In this document: positions 33,162 to 41,800 of the stretch, piece by piece
How the letters are laid out: each line of letters opens with the position of its first letter
Position numbering within the stretch: the stretch's first letter is position 1
Origin: Deltaproteobacteria bacterium
GTDB lineage: Bacteria; Myxococcota_C; UBA6777
Direction of reading: 5' to 3'
Length of the DNA: 64,000 nucleotides
NCBI GenBank assembly: GCA_006226375.1
Contig: SBHC01000059.1
Location: forward strand, 62,001-126,000
The notes under the pieces: model-generated
The model's database searches: none
What the model was told of the DNA's origin: nothing
The model's input: the letters and a program-made list of their open reading frames with translations, nothing else
Position numbers and translations under genes: made by a program

Positions 33162-36077
33162 TTACAGGTGGGAGCGTTCGCGGGAGGTTCTGCGCCATGT
33201 GAAGGCGAGGAGGAGAAGGAGAGAGAGGAGGAACGCAAAGAGTGAGGGCTCCCATTGGATGCTTGCGTTGCAACCGGCGGTCGGGGGAGGTGGGAGGGTT
33301 CCTCCATCCGGGAGAGGCTTAGGAGGAGCGCCCGGCTCACAGCCCTGGTCGTAACACTGGCCTTTGACGCAAACTTGGTTGGTGCCGCACTTCACCACGC
33401 TACATGGGTCTTGTACACAGACTCCAGCTTCGCAGACGGTGTCGGCGTTGCAAGTGACTCCTTTGCAGGGATCGGGTTCGCAGGCGCCTGTGCTGGGCGA
33501 GCAGACTTGATCGACAGGACAAGTTACCCCACCGCAGAGGTCGGCCCGACAGGCACCATCGACGCAAACGTTTCCTTTGGCGCACGTCAGACATCCACAA
33601 GAAGGGAAGCAAGACCCTTCTCGACAAAACTCTCCTGGCAGGCAATTGACGTTGGCGCAAGGGTTGGTTGCTGACGTTTGGCACGTTCCGTTCTGGCAGG
33701 TTTGCCCGGCAGGGCAGCCGTTTGGACATTCGTTGGGTTTGTTGCAAACGCCGTTGTCGACCTGTCCGTCGCAGTCGTTGTCTTTTTGGTCACAGACTTC
33801 GGCTGTAGGTTGGACGGTAGCCTGGCAGACCTTCGTGTTGTTCCCGCAAACCCAGGTTCCAGGTTGGCATTCGCCTTTGCGGTTGCTGTCGGTGCAGGGC
33901 TTGCCAAAGTCCGCGATGTTGTCGATCTTGCCGTCGCAGTCGTTGTCTTTGTTGTCACACGTTTCCGTGGTCGATTGGGTAGTGGCTTGGCACTCTTTGG
34001 CGTTGTTGGCACAAGCCCAGGCTCCTACGCGACATTCGCCCTTCTGTGACTGAATGATGCAGGGCTTGCCGGACTCAGCGATATCATCGACTTTTCCGTT
34101 GCAGTCGCTGTCTTGGCCGTCGCAGGATTCTTTGGTGGGGACAGCAAACGCTTGGCAGATCTTCTTGTTGTTGAGGCAGAGCCAGGTTCCGGGTCCGCAA
34201 GCTCCTTTGCGGTTGGAGTCGGTGCAGGGTTGGCCGAGGTCTTTGAGGTTGTCGACTTTGCCGTCACAGTCGTTGTCTTTGCCGTCGCAGATCTCATCCA
34301 CAGGTTGGATCGTTTGCTCGCAAACGGTGGCTTTCTTTTGGAGGTCACATTTTAAGACACCTGTTTCACACAACCCGGACTTCCCGGGGACTTTGCATGA
34401 CTCTCCCAGGCCAGGTACGTTGTCGATGTTGCCGTCGCAGCTGTTGTCTTGGCCGTCACAGACTTCAATCTGTGAGAGGGTTTTGGACTTGCAATACTTC
34501 TGCAAACCACGACCACAACTCCACTCTCCTGTGGCGCACACTCCCTTGACGTTGGGGACGGTGCAGGGTCCTTGGACGTCGTCGGTTTTTTGGTTGCAGT
34601 CGTTGTCTTTGCCGTCGCAAAGTTCGGGTGCTCCGGGGTAAACAGTCTTGTCCTTGTCGTCGCAGTCTTTGTCGTTGGTGACACCATCTTTGTCTTCGTC
34701 GGCGTAGCCCATCAAGATCACAGACAATCCGCTCTCTGTGTTGGCGTCGAAGGCTCCGTCAAAGGTGCCTTGCACCTGTACGCTCAGGATGTCGCCTTTG
34801 AGAAGATAAAAGAACCCTTCCACTCGCATACTGTAGAGGTTGGATTGTGGGTCGACGTGCATGGCTTGCTGGTAGATCTGACTGCTTACATCAATGCCCA
34901 GTGACGCCTGGTTGGGGTAGACCGTGCTGATTTGGTTCAGGTTGTCCAGGCGAACTTGCGAGGAGATATAATAGTACCCGCTGGTGGGGACTGTGTATGT
35001 TCCTTGTGTTGCATTGAATCCTGTACCTGCAAACAGTCCTTTGCTTCCGGAAGTTCGCCACCCTTTGAGCAGCGTCCATGCGTTGTAGCTCATGCTTTGT
35101 TTGGCGTTCAGATCAGCGTGAAACCCAGCTTTTTGGGCGGTGCTAATGAGAGCACCGGAGAACCCACTTTCCGACTGGATGGAAAAGCTGTTGTCTTCAC
35201 TGGAAAACAACCACAGGGTTGCCTTCTCTCCTTTGTTCATGAAGACCACGCCGGACAATTCAACGGTGCTGTAAGGGTTGCGTGTGTGTCGTCCTGTCGA
35301 GATCAGACCGTTGTTGCTGTCGCGACCTTGAATGGCGATATGTGCCTGATAGTAGCCAGCGTTGAAGAGGTCAACGCGAAGTCTGGCGCTGAAGTGGTAG
35401 TAGCCAGAAACGGGGGCTGTGTACTCTCCTTTGTTGGCGTCAAAGCCTCCGCCGAGTGAGAACAGGCCTGGAGTTCCGGTTGTTCGCCATGATGTTGTTT
35501 GCTTCCAGCCTGCGGCAGTTACGGCGAGGCTAGAGTTGAGATCCGCATGGAAGCCATGAGAGAGCGCTGGATCGATCTGCATGACCGAAAAGCGGGTGCC
35601 TTTTTGGATGGTGTAGTCGTTGTCGTTGTTGGAGTAACTCCAAAGTGTAACTTTGTCACCCTGGTTGAGAGCCACCACTCCGCTCACATGGAGAGTGAGG
35701 ACCTTAAGGCGAGGCTCTCCCTGGATGGTCATCATCCCATTGTTGATATCGGTGTGGTTGCTGTTGATGCCGATCTGAGCGCGAATGTAGCGATTGGCGG
35801 GTCCGTCGTTGGCGTTGCCAAAGCGGATCATGCCCGTCACGATGTAGTGGCCCTTGGCTGGAGCTGTAAAGGTGGCTGTGGTCTCGTTGAAAGCGGTCCC
35901 GAGCTGAAACAAACCAAACTCGTTGCTGGTCTGCATGCCTGTGACTTGCTTCCATCCTGTCGCTTTGACTGCGATGTCTTGTTTGAGCCCTGCTTGGAAA
36001 CCAACAGGCGCTGCCCACCCGATATGGGGCAACAAAAGCGTTGTTAGAAAACCGAAGAAGAAAAGAAATCGTTGCAT
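33162..36077 (-). CDS. Secreted protein with three C1q-like domains, MopE-like repeats and MYXO-CTERM-like anchor
   Basis: The 971-residue protein has a cleavable signal (1-22, ending GWAA). Three tandem jelly-roll domains of ~145 residues follow (about 25-465). Each has the C1q/TNF pattern 'GF.A.L', 'F....G.YTAP.SGYYH.S...R' and 'L.G.V.LNKGDK..LW'. From about 470 come six copies of a 'CDG.DNDCDGK.DN' MopE-like putative metal-binding motif separated by cysteine-rich linkers. Next are EGF-like 'NPC..V.C' units and a Pro-rich segment. The C-terminus is 'AGC' plus ~20 hydrophobic residues plus 'WRRTSRERSHL', which resembles the MYXO-CTERM sorting signal. It is the last gene of a five-gene minus-strand cluster. 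Confidence 0.88.
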   Translation of the reverse strand: MQRFLFFFGFLTTLLLPHIGWAAPVGFQAGLKQDIAVKATGWKQVTGMQTSNEFGLFQLGTAFNETTATFTAPAKGHYIVTGMIRFGNANDGPANRYIRAQIGINSNHTDINNGMMTIQGEPRLKVLTLHVSGVVALNQGDKVTLWSYSNNDNDYTIQKGTRFSVMQIDPALSHGFHADLNSSLAVTAAGWKQTTSWRTTGTPGLFSLGGGFDANKGEYTAPVSGYYHFSARLRVDLFNAGYYQAHIAIQGRDSNNGLISTGRHTRNPYSTVELSGVVFMNKGEKATLWLFSSEDNSFSIQSESGFSGALISTAQKAGFHADLNAKQSMSYNAWTLLKGWRTSGSKGLFAGTGFNATQGTYTVPTSGYYYISSQVRLDNLNQISTVYPNQASLGIDVSSQIYQQAMHVDPQSNLYSMRVEGFFYLLKGDILSVQVQGTFDGAFDANTESGLSVILMGYADEDKDGVTNDKDCDDKDKTVYPGAPELCDGKDNDCNQKTDDVQGPCTVPNVKGVCATGEWSCGRGLQKYCKSKTLSQIEVCDGQDNSCDGNIDNVPGLGESCKVPGKSGLCETGVLKCDLQKKATVCEQTIQPVDEICDGKDNDCDGKVDNLKDLGQPCTDSNRKGACGPGTWLCLNNKKICQAFAVPTKESCDGQDSDCNGKVDDIAESGKPCIIQSQKGECRVGAWACANNAKECQATTQSTTETCDNKDNDCDGKIDNIADFGKPCTDSNRKGECQPGTWVCGNNTKVCQATVQPTAEVCDQKDNDCDGQVDNGVCNKPNECPNGCPAGQTCQNGTCQTSATNPCANVNCLPGEFCREGSCFPSCGCLTCAKGNVCVDGACRADLCGGVTCPVDQVCSPSTGACEPDPCKGVTCNADTVCEAGVCVQDPCSVVKCGTNQVCVKGQCYDQGCEPGAPPKPLPDGGTLPPPPTAGCNASIQWEPSLFAFLLSLLLLLAFTWRRTSRERSHL

Positions 36078-36141
36078 GGTAGTGTTGTCCTTTCTCGTTT
36101 GTCGAGGAGTAGAGGATCCGTTGGGGTCTCAACAAACGAGA

Positions 36142-39100
36142 CTAGTGACAGGGTACCGTGTTGACTGGGGTTGTGGGCTCCTTCGTGAAGACATAACTTC
36201 CGCTGGTTGTCATGCTACCGATAACACCCACCTGCAAGCTATTGTGAGTGCAGTAACAGCCGCTGTTTGCAGTGTTTCTTGTGAACAGTGATGGTTTGTT
36301 GACGGAGGTGGATAGCGAGTTGACTGCGACAGGAGGGGCTTTGTATGCGAGCTTGTTTCGGCCGCAACCTACGGCGCTTCCGTCCTTCATAAAGATGCAC
36401 GCGTTGGTATGCTCTGACTTCTTGAAAATCCAATACGGCTTGAGCAACTGATTGGGAGGGCTGGAGTCGTACTTGGGTAGGTTTGTCCAGTCCACTTTCA
36501 GAGCACCTTGTGGTAGCGTGGTTGTCTGGTTGCAACCCCCGCTGCATCGTTCGTAGTTGCGGATGCTTACGGATGAACTGCTGTAGCTCACCTGACCGCT
36601 GAACTGGCAGTCCACTGGGTTGGAGTATGTGGTGGTTTCGGCCCCTAGAGGTTTGTTGACCCCAAAGTACACAGGACTGCGCCTGGAGCCGTTGGCAAGG
36701 AATGTACTGGAGATACCTGAGACGACAACCTCCAAGGTTCGGGAACATTGGCAGACAGGAAGCTGTGGCTCTTCTTTGCCGCTGCAGTCGTAGTCAAAGC
36801 CTCCACAGTTGGGGATTGGGTCCGCGAAGTAGCCGGTTTGGCCGGGCTTGGCGAGGTTGCTGTTGTCACAGCAGTCCCTGTTGTTGTTGGCCAGTCCGGT
36901 GGTTGCGATGCAGTTGTTGGGTCCGATGCAGATGGTTTTGTCCGGACGTTGGCAGGCCACGTACTTGGGTTGGGTTTCGAGTTGATCTCCGAATCCATCA
37001 CCATCTTTGTCGGGGTACCATTTGATCTGGTTCTCATCGACTTTACCGTCGCAGTTGTTGTCGATTCCGTCGCACTGCTCGACGCCGTTGGGGTTGACTG
37101 CTTTGAGTGTGTCGTCGCAGTCCAGGTTGTTGGTCACCCAAGGGAAGGGCTGCAAGGGACGTTGTTGTTGGCAGTACTCCTGGCCGGGATCGGAGGCATC
37201 GCCGAAGCCGTCACCGTCGCGGTCGGGATAGTACCGAATGACGGGTAAGTTTTCATCCGTGAGTCCATCGCAATCGTTGTCGTTGCCGTCACAGACTTCG
37301 GTTTTGGGTCGAACGATGGGTTTGCAGGAGTTGGTGGGTTGTGGGTTTTGTGGATCTTCAGGAGAGACACGTCCCCACACGCCGGCCGGACAGATGGTCT
37401 TCTGGCCGGCCGTTGCTTGTGGACAGGTGTCACAAACGCCACAGTAGGTCCACGAACCTCCAGAACAGACTTGCTCTGCCGACTCACAATCTCCCAAACC
37501 TCCGCGAGGTCCACACTTTCGACGTGCACGGATCAGGCCGTAGCTGCTCTTTTCATGGATCAGGTAACGGGTCGCATCAACGCCGCCGGGAGGGCCGCAG
37601 ATCTGGTGTGCTTGCTCATCGATGCAGCTGCCCTTGTAGTCGGCAGGTTTGGCGTAGTTTTTGTAGCTTAGGCAAGCCCAACTTACCGTTCGTTTCACGG
37701 GGTCTGGCTTCATGTTGCCGTCGTCTTTTTTGCAGTCGAAGGTCACATCCGAGCGATACAGGCTGGTGGAGTCGGGGTTGCTCCAGGTGCCTGTGATCTT
37801 GCATGAGGTTCGTGTGTAGTTCTTGGTGTATCCGTACGAATCGGGGTGAAAGTAACCAGCTTGTGTGTTGGGGTTGGTGCCGCTGTCAAACACAACGCAC
37901 TTGAACAAGCTGGGTGTGGCTCGTTTGACCAACGGCATCCAGCAATGAGAGAGGCCTGGCTTGGTGCTGCCGGGGTTGTTGGGATCCGGGCATTGTTGGT
38001 TGTCACGAAGTCCACAACGTCGCCAGTAATCGGGCTGGAAGCCATCGGCTTGTTCGCCACATTGGAGCGAGAGAGCGATGGGGGAGTTGGGCGGCGCGCC
38101 TTCTCGTTTGCGCTCGTTGACAACCCAGACTCGCAGGCGGTTTCCGCTGGCGTCAACATAGCTTGCCTGGTAGTAACCAAAGTGAAGCTCAATGAAGTAG
38201 TTGAGCTGCAGCAACGGCGTGAACTCTGTGGAAGGAGTCGGCTTGCTGTCGGGGGTTTCGTTGGCGTCGTCCAGTTGGTTGTCGTTGAGGTCCAGGCCAG
38301 CAATGCAAGCTTTGGTCAGTGTGTTGATCTCTGCGGGTTTAAACCGACGACCGACCACACAATGTTTCTTGTAGCAAACTTCTCCGTTGCCGCTTTGGCA
38401 TTCGGAGTCTTGGTTGCAGGTGCTTCCAGGTACGGTGGGTAAGGCTTTCTGATCTTGCGTGTACACAGGCATGTCGATCAGGTTGCCAAGTCCGTCGTTC
38501 TTGTCGGTCTCTACAAGGGATACGGGAGTCTTGAGAGGTTGAAGGAAGGAGGTCTGCTTGCCTTCTTCGAGGTGCTTTTGTCCGTCTTGGTTGTAGACCA
38601 CGGCGTCGATCTGGAGCAGATTGCATCGAGCGTTGTCGCGGATCTGCGTGTCGGTGGAGGTCATCGCCTGGTTGGCGAAGATGTTGATCCAGCCGTCACC
38701 GTCGTTGTCGCAGATGCCATATCCAACGTTGCGGAGGTAGTAGTAGCCCTCTCGGCTCTCGCAGAACAGGGGCTTTTGGGTCGTCGTGTCAAAGACCACT
38801 GTGTAGGGCTGCTTCATGCCCTTGATGTCGTCAGGGGTGAACACGGGAAATGTGGGATTCCCGGTTTGGGAGCGACAGAAGTTGTTGTTGGTATAGCATT
38901 GTCCTTGCCATCCGAAGCTACCTTTGGGGCAATCCACCACAGGGGGCTGATCGGGGCGGGGCGTCGCTTGGTCTTGCACTGGAGCGTTGTCCGGCGGCGG
39001 GTTGCCAGCGTCAGGCTTTACCGGTGGAGGTTCTGTTCCAGACGTTTTGGGAGGGAGCGGCTTGCCACCTCTGGTTTCAGCGCTTGTACACGAGCAAAAC

Positions 39101-39258
39101 GAGTAGATACCATCGGCACCACAGGTCCGCTTGCCTGGGACATTGCCACAGGCACAATCCAGAGTGTCTCCAGGGTTGCATTGTGTTGCTGGGCCGCAAC
39201 CTGTGACCCATCCTGTGAGCAAGCTACACAAGAGTATTCCAATCCATGCATGTTTCAT
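36142..39258 (-). CDS. Large cysteine-rich lipoprotein with MopE-like motifs
   Basis: The predicted 1038-residue protein starts with a lipoprotein signal (lipobox VTGC) and a Pro-rich spacer. A long unique region with 'DNDGDGW' calcium-like loops follows. Two MopE-like motifs (CDGNDNDCDGLTDE, CDGIDNNCDGKVDE) come next, with thrombospondin-type 'DRDGDGFGD' loops. The last ~170 residues form a domain shared with the next gene upstream ('ACIFMKDGSAVGCGRNK...' against 'GCLFNLDRSKPACGKKT...'). I favour the ATG at 39258. The ATG at 39321 has an even better ribosome site (AAAGGA) but gives an untypically long charged stretch before the signal. Surface location is likely; function unknown. Confidence 0.82.
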   Translation of the reverse strand: MKHAWIGILLCSLLTGWVTGCGPATQCNPGDTLDCACGNVPGKRTCGADGIYSFCSCTSAETRGGKPLPPKTSGTEPPPVKPDAGNPPPDNAPVQDQATPRPDQPPVVDCPKGSFGWQGQCYTNNNFCRSQTGNPTFPVFTPDDIKGMKQPYTVVFDTTTQKPLFCESREGYYYLRNVGYGICDNDGDGWINIFANQAMTSTDTQIRDNARCNLLQIDAVVYNQDGQKHLEEGKQTSFLQPLKTPVSLVETDKNDGLGNLIDMPVYTQDQKALPTVPGSTCNQDSECQSGNGEVCYKKHCVVGRRFKPAEINTLTKACIAGLDLNDNQLDDANETPDSKPTPSTEFTPLLQLNYFIELHFGYYQASYVDASGNRLRVWVVNERKREGAPPNSPIALSLQCGEQADGFQPDYWRRCGLRDNQQCPDPNNPGSTKPGLSHCWMPLVKRATPSLFKCVVFDSGTNPNTQAGYFHPDSYGYTKNYTRTSCKITGTWSNPDSTSLYRSDVTFDCKKDDGNMKPDPVKRTVSWACLSYKNYAKPADYKGSCIDEQAHQICGPPGGVDATRYLIHEKSSYGLIRARRKCGPRGGLGDCESAEQVCSGGSWTYCGVCDTCPQATAGQKTICPAGVWGRVSPEDPQNPQPTNSCKPIVRPKTEVCDGNDNDCDGLTDENLPVIRYYPDRDGDGFGDASDPGQEYCQQQRPLQPFPWVTNNLDCDDTLKAVNPNGVEQCDGIDNNCDGKVDENQIKWYPDKDGDGFGDQLETQPKYVACQRPDKTICIGPNNCIATTGLANNNRDCCDNSNLAKPGQTGYFADPIPNCGGFDYDCSGKEEPQLPVCQCSRTLEVVVSGISSTFLANGSRRSPVYFGVNKPLGAETTTYSNPVDCQFSGQVSYSSSSVSIRNYERCSGGCNQTTTLPQGALKVDWTNLPKYDSSPPNQLLKPYWIFKKSEHTNACIFMKDGSAVGCGRNKLAYKAPPVAVNSLSTSVNKPSLFTRNTANSGCYCTHNSLQVGVIGSMTTSGSYVFTKEPTTPVNTVPCH

Positions 39259-39355
39259 GGCGATTGTACCTTTTCTCATTCGTCGAACTTGGTCGTAGAG
39301 CTGGTTTGTTTTGGTGTTCATCTTTGGGTTCCTTTCCGTTGGGGATACACGCGTT

Positions 39356-41722
39356 TTATTGGCAAGCTACAGTGACTTGTGTGCTTGGATAAAGTGTGAG
39401 CGTGTAGCCTTTCGACACGGAGAGGCGACCTTGTACGAAGAGGAAGTAGGATTGGACGCTAGAGATGTTGCAACATGCACTGCCAGGGAACCATTTGTTT
39501 CCAAGGTACTGGTTAGAAAGGGAGAGCAGGTTCGCATCTTTAGGAGCAGGGGCTGAGAACGTCTTTTTTCCACAGGCGGGCTTGGAACGATCCAGGTTAA
39601 ACAGACATCCTTGTGTGTAGCCCGAGGTCTTCCACATGATGTACTTTTGGGCTTGGGTGTCTCTGGGGCTGTAGGTATAGCTTACAGACTTGGCTGTAAA
39701 AGAATAGTTATTTGTGCAAGCGGTGTAGGAGAGAGGTCGGGTGACGATGTTGGTGCATTCTTGCTTGACGTTGAAGGCCCCAGGGTTCTTGAACACAAGC
39801 TGATCCAGCTCACAGGATGTTTGTTGGACAGGGTTGGCTTCCAACGATGCTTTCTCATAGTGGTTGCTGTCTTGTGGAGTGAATTGTGTGGGACCGGTTT
39901 TGGGGTAGGACTTGTACGAGAAGTTAAAGCTTAACTGGTTGTCAAAGTTCATACCTGTGGAGCAAGTACACAAGGTCTGTTGGGCTTCTTCTTTGCCGTC
40001 GCTGTTGTAGTCGTAGTTGCCGCACCGATTGGGGGTCGTGAAGAAGCGGGTTTGATTGGGATGCACAAGCTTGTCGTTGTCGCAGGTGTCGAGCTTGTTG
40101 TCGACATATCCAATCGGAGGCGTGAGCGCGTTGGCTGTCACGGGCGTACCGTTCTTGTCGCCAAATCCATCGAGATCCTTGTCGGGGTACCATGTCTTGG
40201 TGATGACGGAGCACGCACCATTGCTACACGACTGGCCTTGAGGACAGGGGTTGTAACATTTGCCACAGTGGTTGGGGTCTGTAAGGAAGTCTGCACACTG
40301 ATCGTTGCAGTTGACCTTGCCTGAGTCGCAGCCGCACTTGCCGTTGGTGCAGGTGTCGCATTTGGTCCCACACTTCCCGCAGTTTCGGGTGTCAAAGCTG
40401 ATGTTGGTGCAACCTGAAGGGCAACTGGTTAAGCCTCCAGTGCAGTACGATGTACAGGTTCCCTGTTTGCAATATTCTCCGGCAGCGCAGACCTTGCCGC
40501 AAGCGCCGCAGTGTTGGGCGTTGGTCTTCACGTCGACGCAAGCGCCGCTGCAAGGAGATTGACCTGTTGGGCAGATGGGAGTGCAGAGTCCTTGGGTACA
40601 ACGTTCGTTGAAGGCGCAGCTGTTGTTGCATCCGCTACAATGGGAGGCGTTGCTTGTGAGGTCGACACAGACGCTTCCACAACGTGTCTCGCCGCTTTGG
40701 CATTGGAGAATCTTGCAGGCTCCGGCCACGCAGTCTTCACGCAGTTCGCACACTTTGCCGCAAAATCCGCAGTTGGTTTTGTCTTTGTTGAGGTCCACGC
40801 ATGTTCCGTTGCAGTCGGCCTGTCCGTCGGGACATTGCTTGAAGGTCTTGCAGGCACCGCCGATACAGCTCTCGCCAGTGGCGCAAGCGTTGTTGCAACG
40901 GCTGCAGTGCTCTTTGGATGTTTTCAGGTTCACACACACCGTTGTGTTTCCGCTGGAGCAGGCGGTTAGGCCGCCGTTGCATTTGCATTGTCCGCCGGAG
41001 CAGGTTTGTGTGGCGTTGCAAACGAAGCCGCAAGCGCCGCAGTGGTTGGGGTCCACTTGGATGTCGACACACGTGCCGTTGCAGTTGGTCTTGCCGCCGC
41101 TGCATACGCACTTTCCTACATCACAGAACAAGCCAGTGCCGCAAGCATTTCCACAGGCACCACAGTTGGCGTCGTTGGCGTTGGTGTCGATGCATTGACC
41201 GTTGCAATAGCTCTGTCCACTGGCACAGGTGCAAACTCCCTGCTGGCAGGTTGCGCCCGAACCACAGGCATTGCCGCAGGCTCCACAATGTTGGGCGCTT
41301 GTGGCGAGAACCGCGCAGGTTCCGTTGCAGTCGACTTCACCAGATGGGCAGACACACACTCCTTGCTGGCAGGTTCTGCCTCCCTGACAGGCTGGGTTGC
41401 ATCCCAAAGCGTCGAGGGTTGCGCAGGTGCCGTTGTTGCATAGCTCATTGGCTTTGCAGGCTGTGCCACAGGCTCCACAGTGAGCCTTGTCGAATTGCAG
41501 GTTGGTGCACAACAAACCGCAACGGGAGAGCCCGGTGTTGCAAGTCGTAAGACAGTAGGTGTCTTGCACACATTCTGTACCGGAGGGACAACCTCCAGCG
41601 GTGCATGTTGTTGGGGGTTGGTTTCCGCTGCAGCCCACGGCTACGAAGACAAGCAAGCTTGCCAGCAGAAGCCATCTGACCCGAATGGGCCTCTGCGATT
41701 GTTGGGGTGGTAAAGTCAACAT
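39356..41722 (-). CDS. Lipoprotein with about ten Stig1-like cysteine repeats
   Basis: The 788-residue protein has a lipoprotein signal (lipobox VAVGC, near residue 31). It then carries roughly ten repeats of the form 'CNGTCVD....HCGACG..C..G..C..G.C.C', which match the Stig1-like repeat common in myxobacterial secreted proteins. A 'DKDLDGFGDKNG' loop near residue 525 introduces the C-terminal domain shared with the downstream paralogue. The ATG follows AAGGA by nine bases, and only 97 bases separate it from the downstream start. It is likely co-transcribed with its neighbours and surface exposed. Confidence 0.87.
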   Translation of the reverse strand: MLTLPPQQSQRPIRVRWLLLASLLVFVAVGCSGNQPPTTCTAGGCPSGTECVQDTYCLTTCNTGLSRCGLLCTNLQFDKAHCGACGTACKANELCNNGTCATLDALGCNPACQGGRTCQQGVCVCPSGEVDCNGTCAVLATSAQHCGACGNACGSGATCQQGVCTCASGQSYCNGQCIDTNANDANCGACGNACGTGLFCDVGKCVCSGGKTNCNGTCVDIQVDPNHCGACGFVCNATQTCSGGQCKCNGGLTACSSGNTTVCVNLKTSKEHCSRCNNACATGESCIGGACKTFKQCPDGQADCNGTCVDLNKDKTNCGFCGKVCELREDCVAGACKILQCQSGETRCGSVCVDLTSNASHCSGCNNSCAFNERCTQGLCTPICPTGQSPCSGACVDVKTNAQHCGACGKVCAAGEYCKQGTCTSYCTGGLTSCPSGCTNISFDTRNCGKCGTKCDTCTNGKCGCDSGKVNCNDQCADFLTDPNHCGKCYNPCPQGQSCSNGACSVITKTWYPDKDLDGFGDKNGTPVTANALTPPIGYVDNKLDTCDNDKLVHPNQTRFFTTPNRCGNYDYNSDGKEEAQQTLCTCSTGMNFDNQLSFNFSYKSYPKTGPTQFTPQDSNHYEKASLEANPVQQTSCELDQLVFKNPGAFNVKQECTNIVTRPLSYTACTNNYSFTAKSVSYTYSPRDTQAQKYIMWKTSGYTQGCLFNLDRSKPACGKKTFSAPAPKDANLLSLSNQYLGNKWFPGSACCNISSVQSYFLFVQGRLSVSKGYTLTLYPSTQVTVACQ

Positions 41723-41800
41723 GGAGTTTGTCCTTGTTGGGGCGCAACGAGAAGCGATACAGAGTCGCGTAAGTATTCTTCGGGCTGCGCTGTGAATTCG

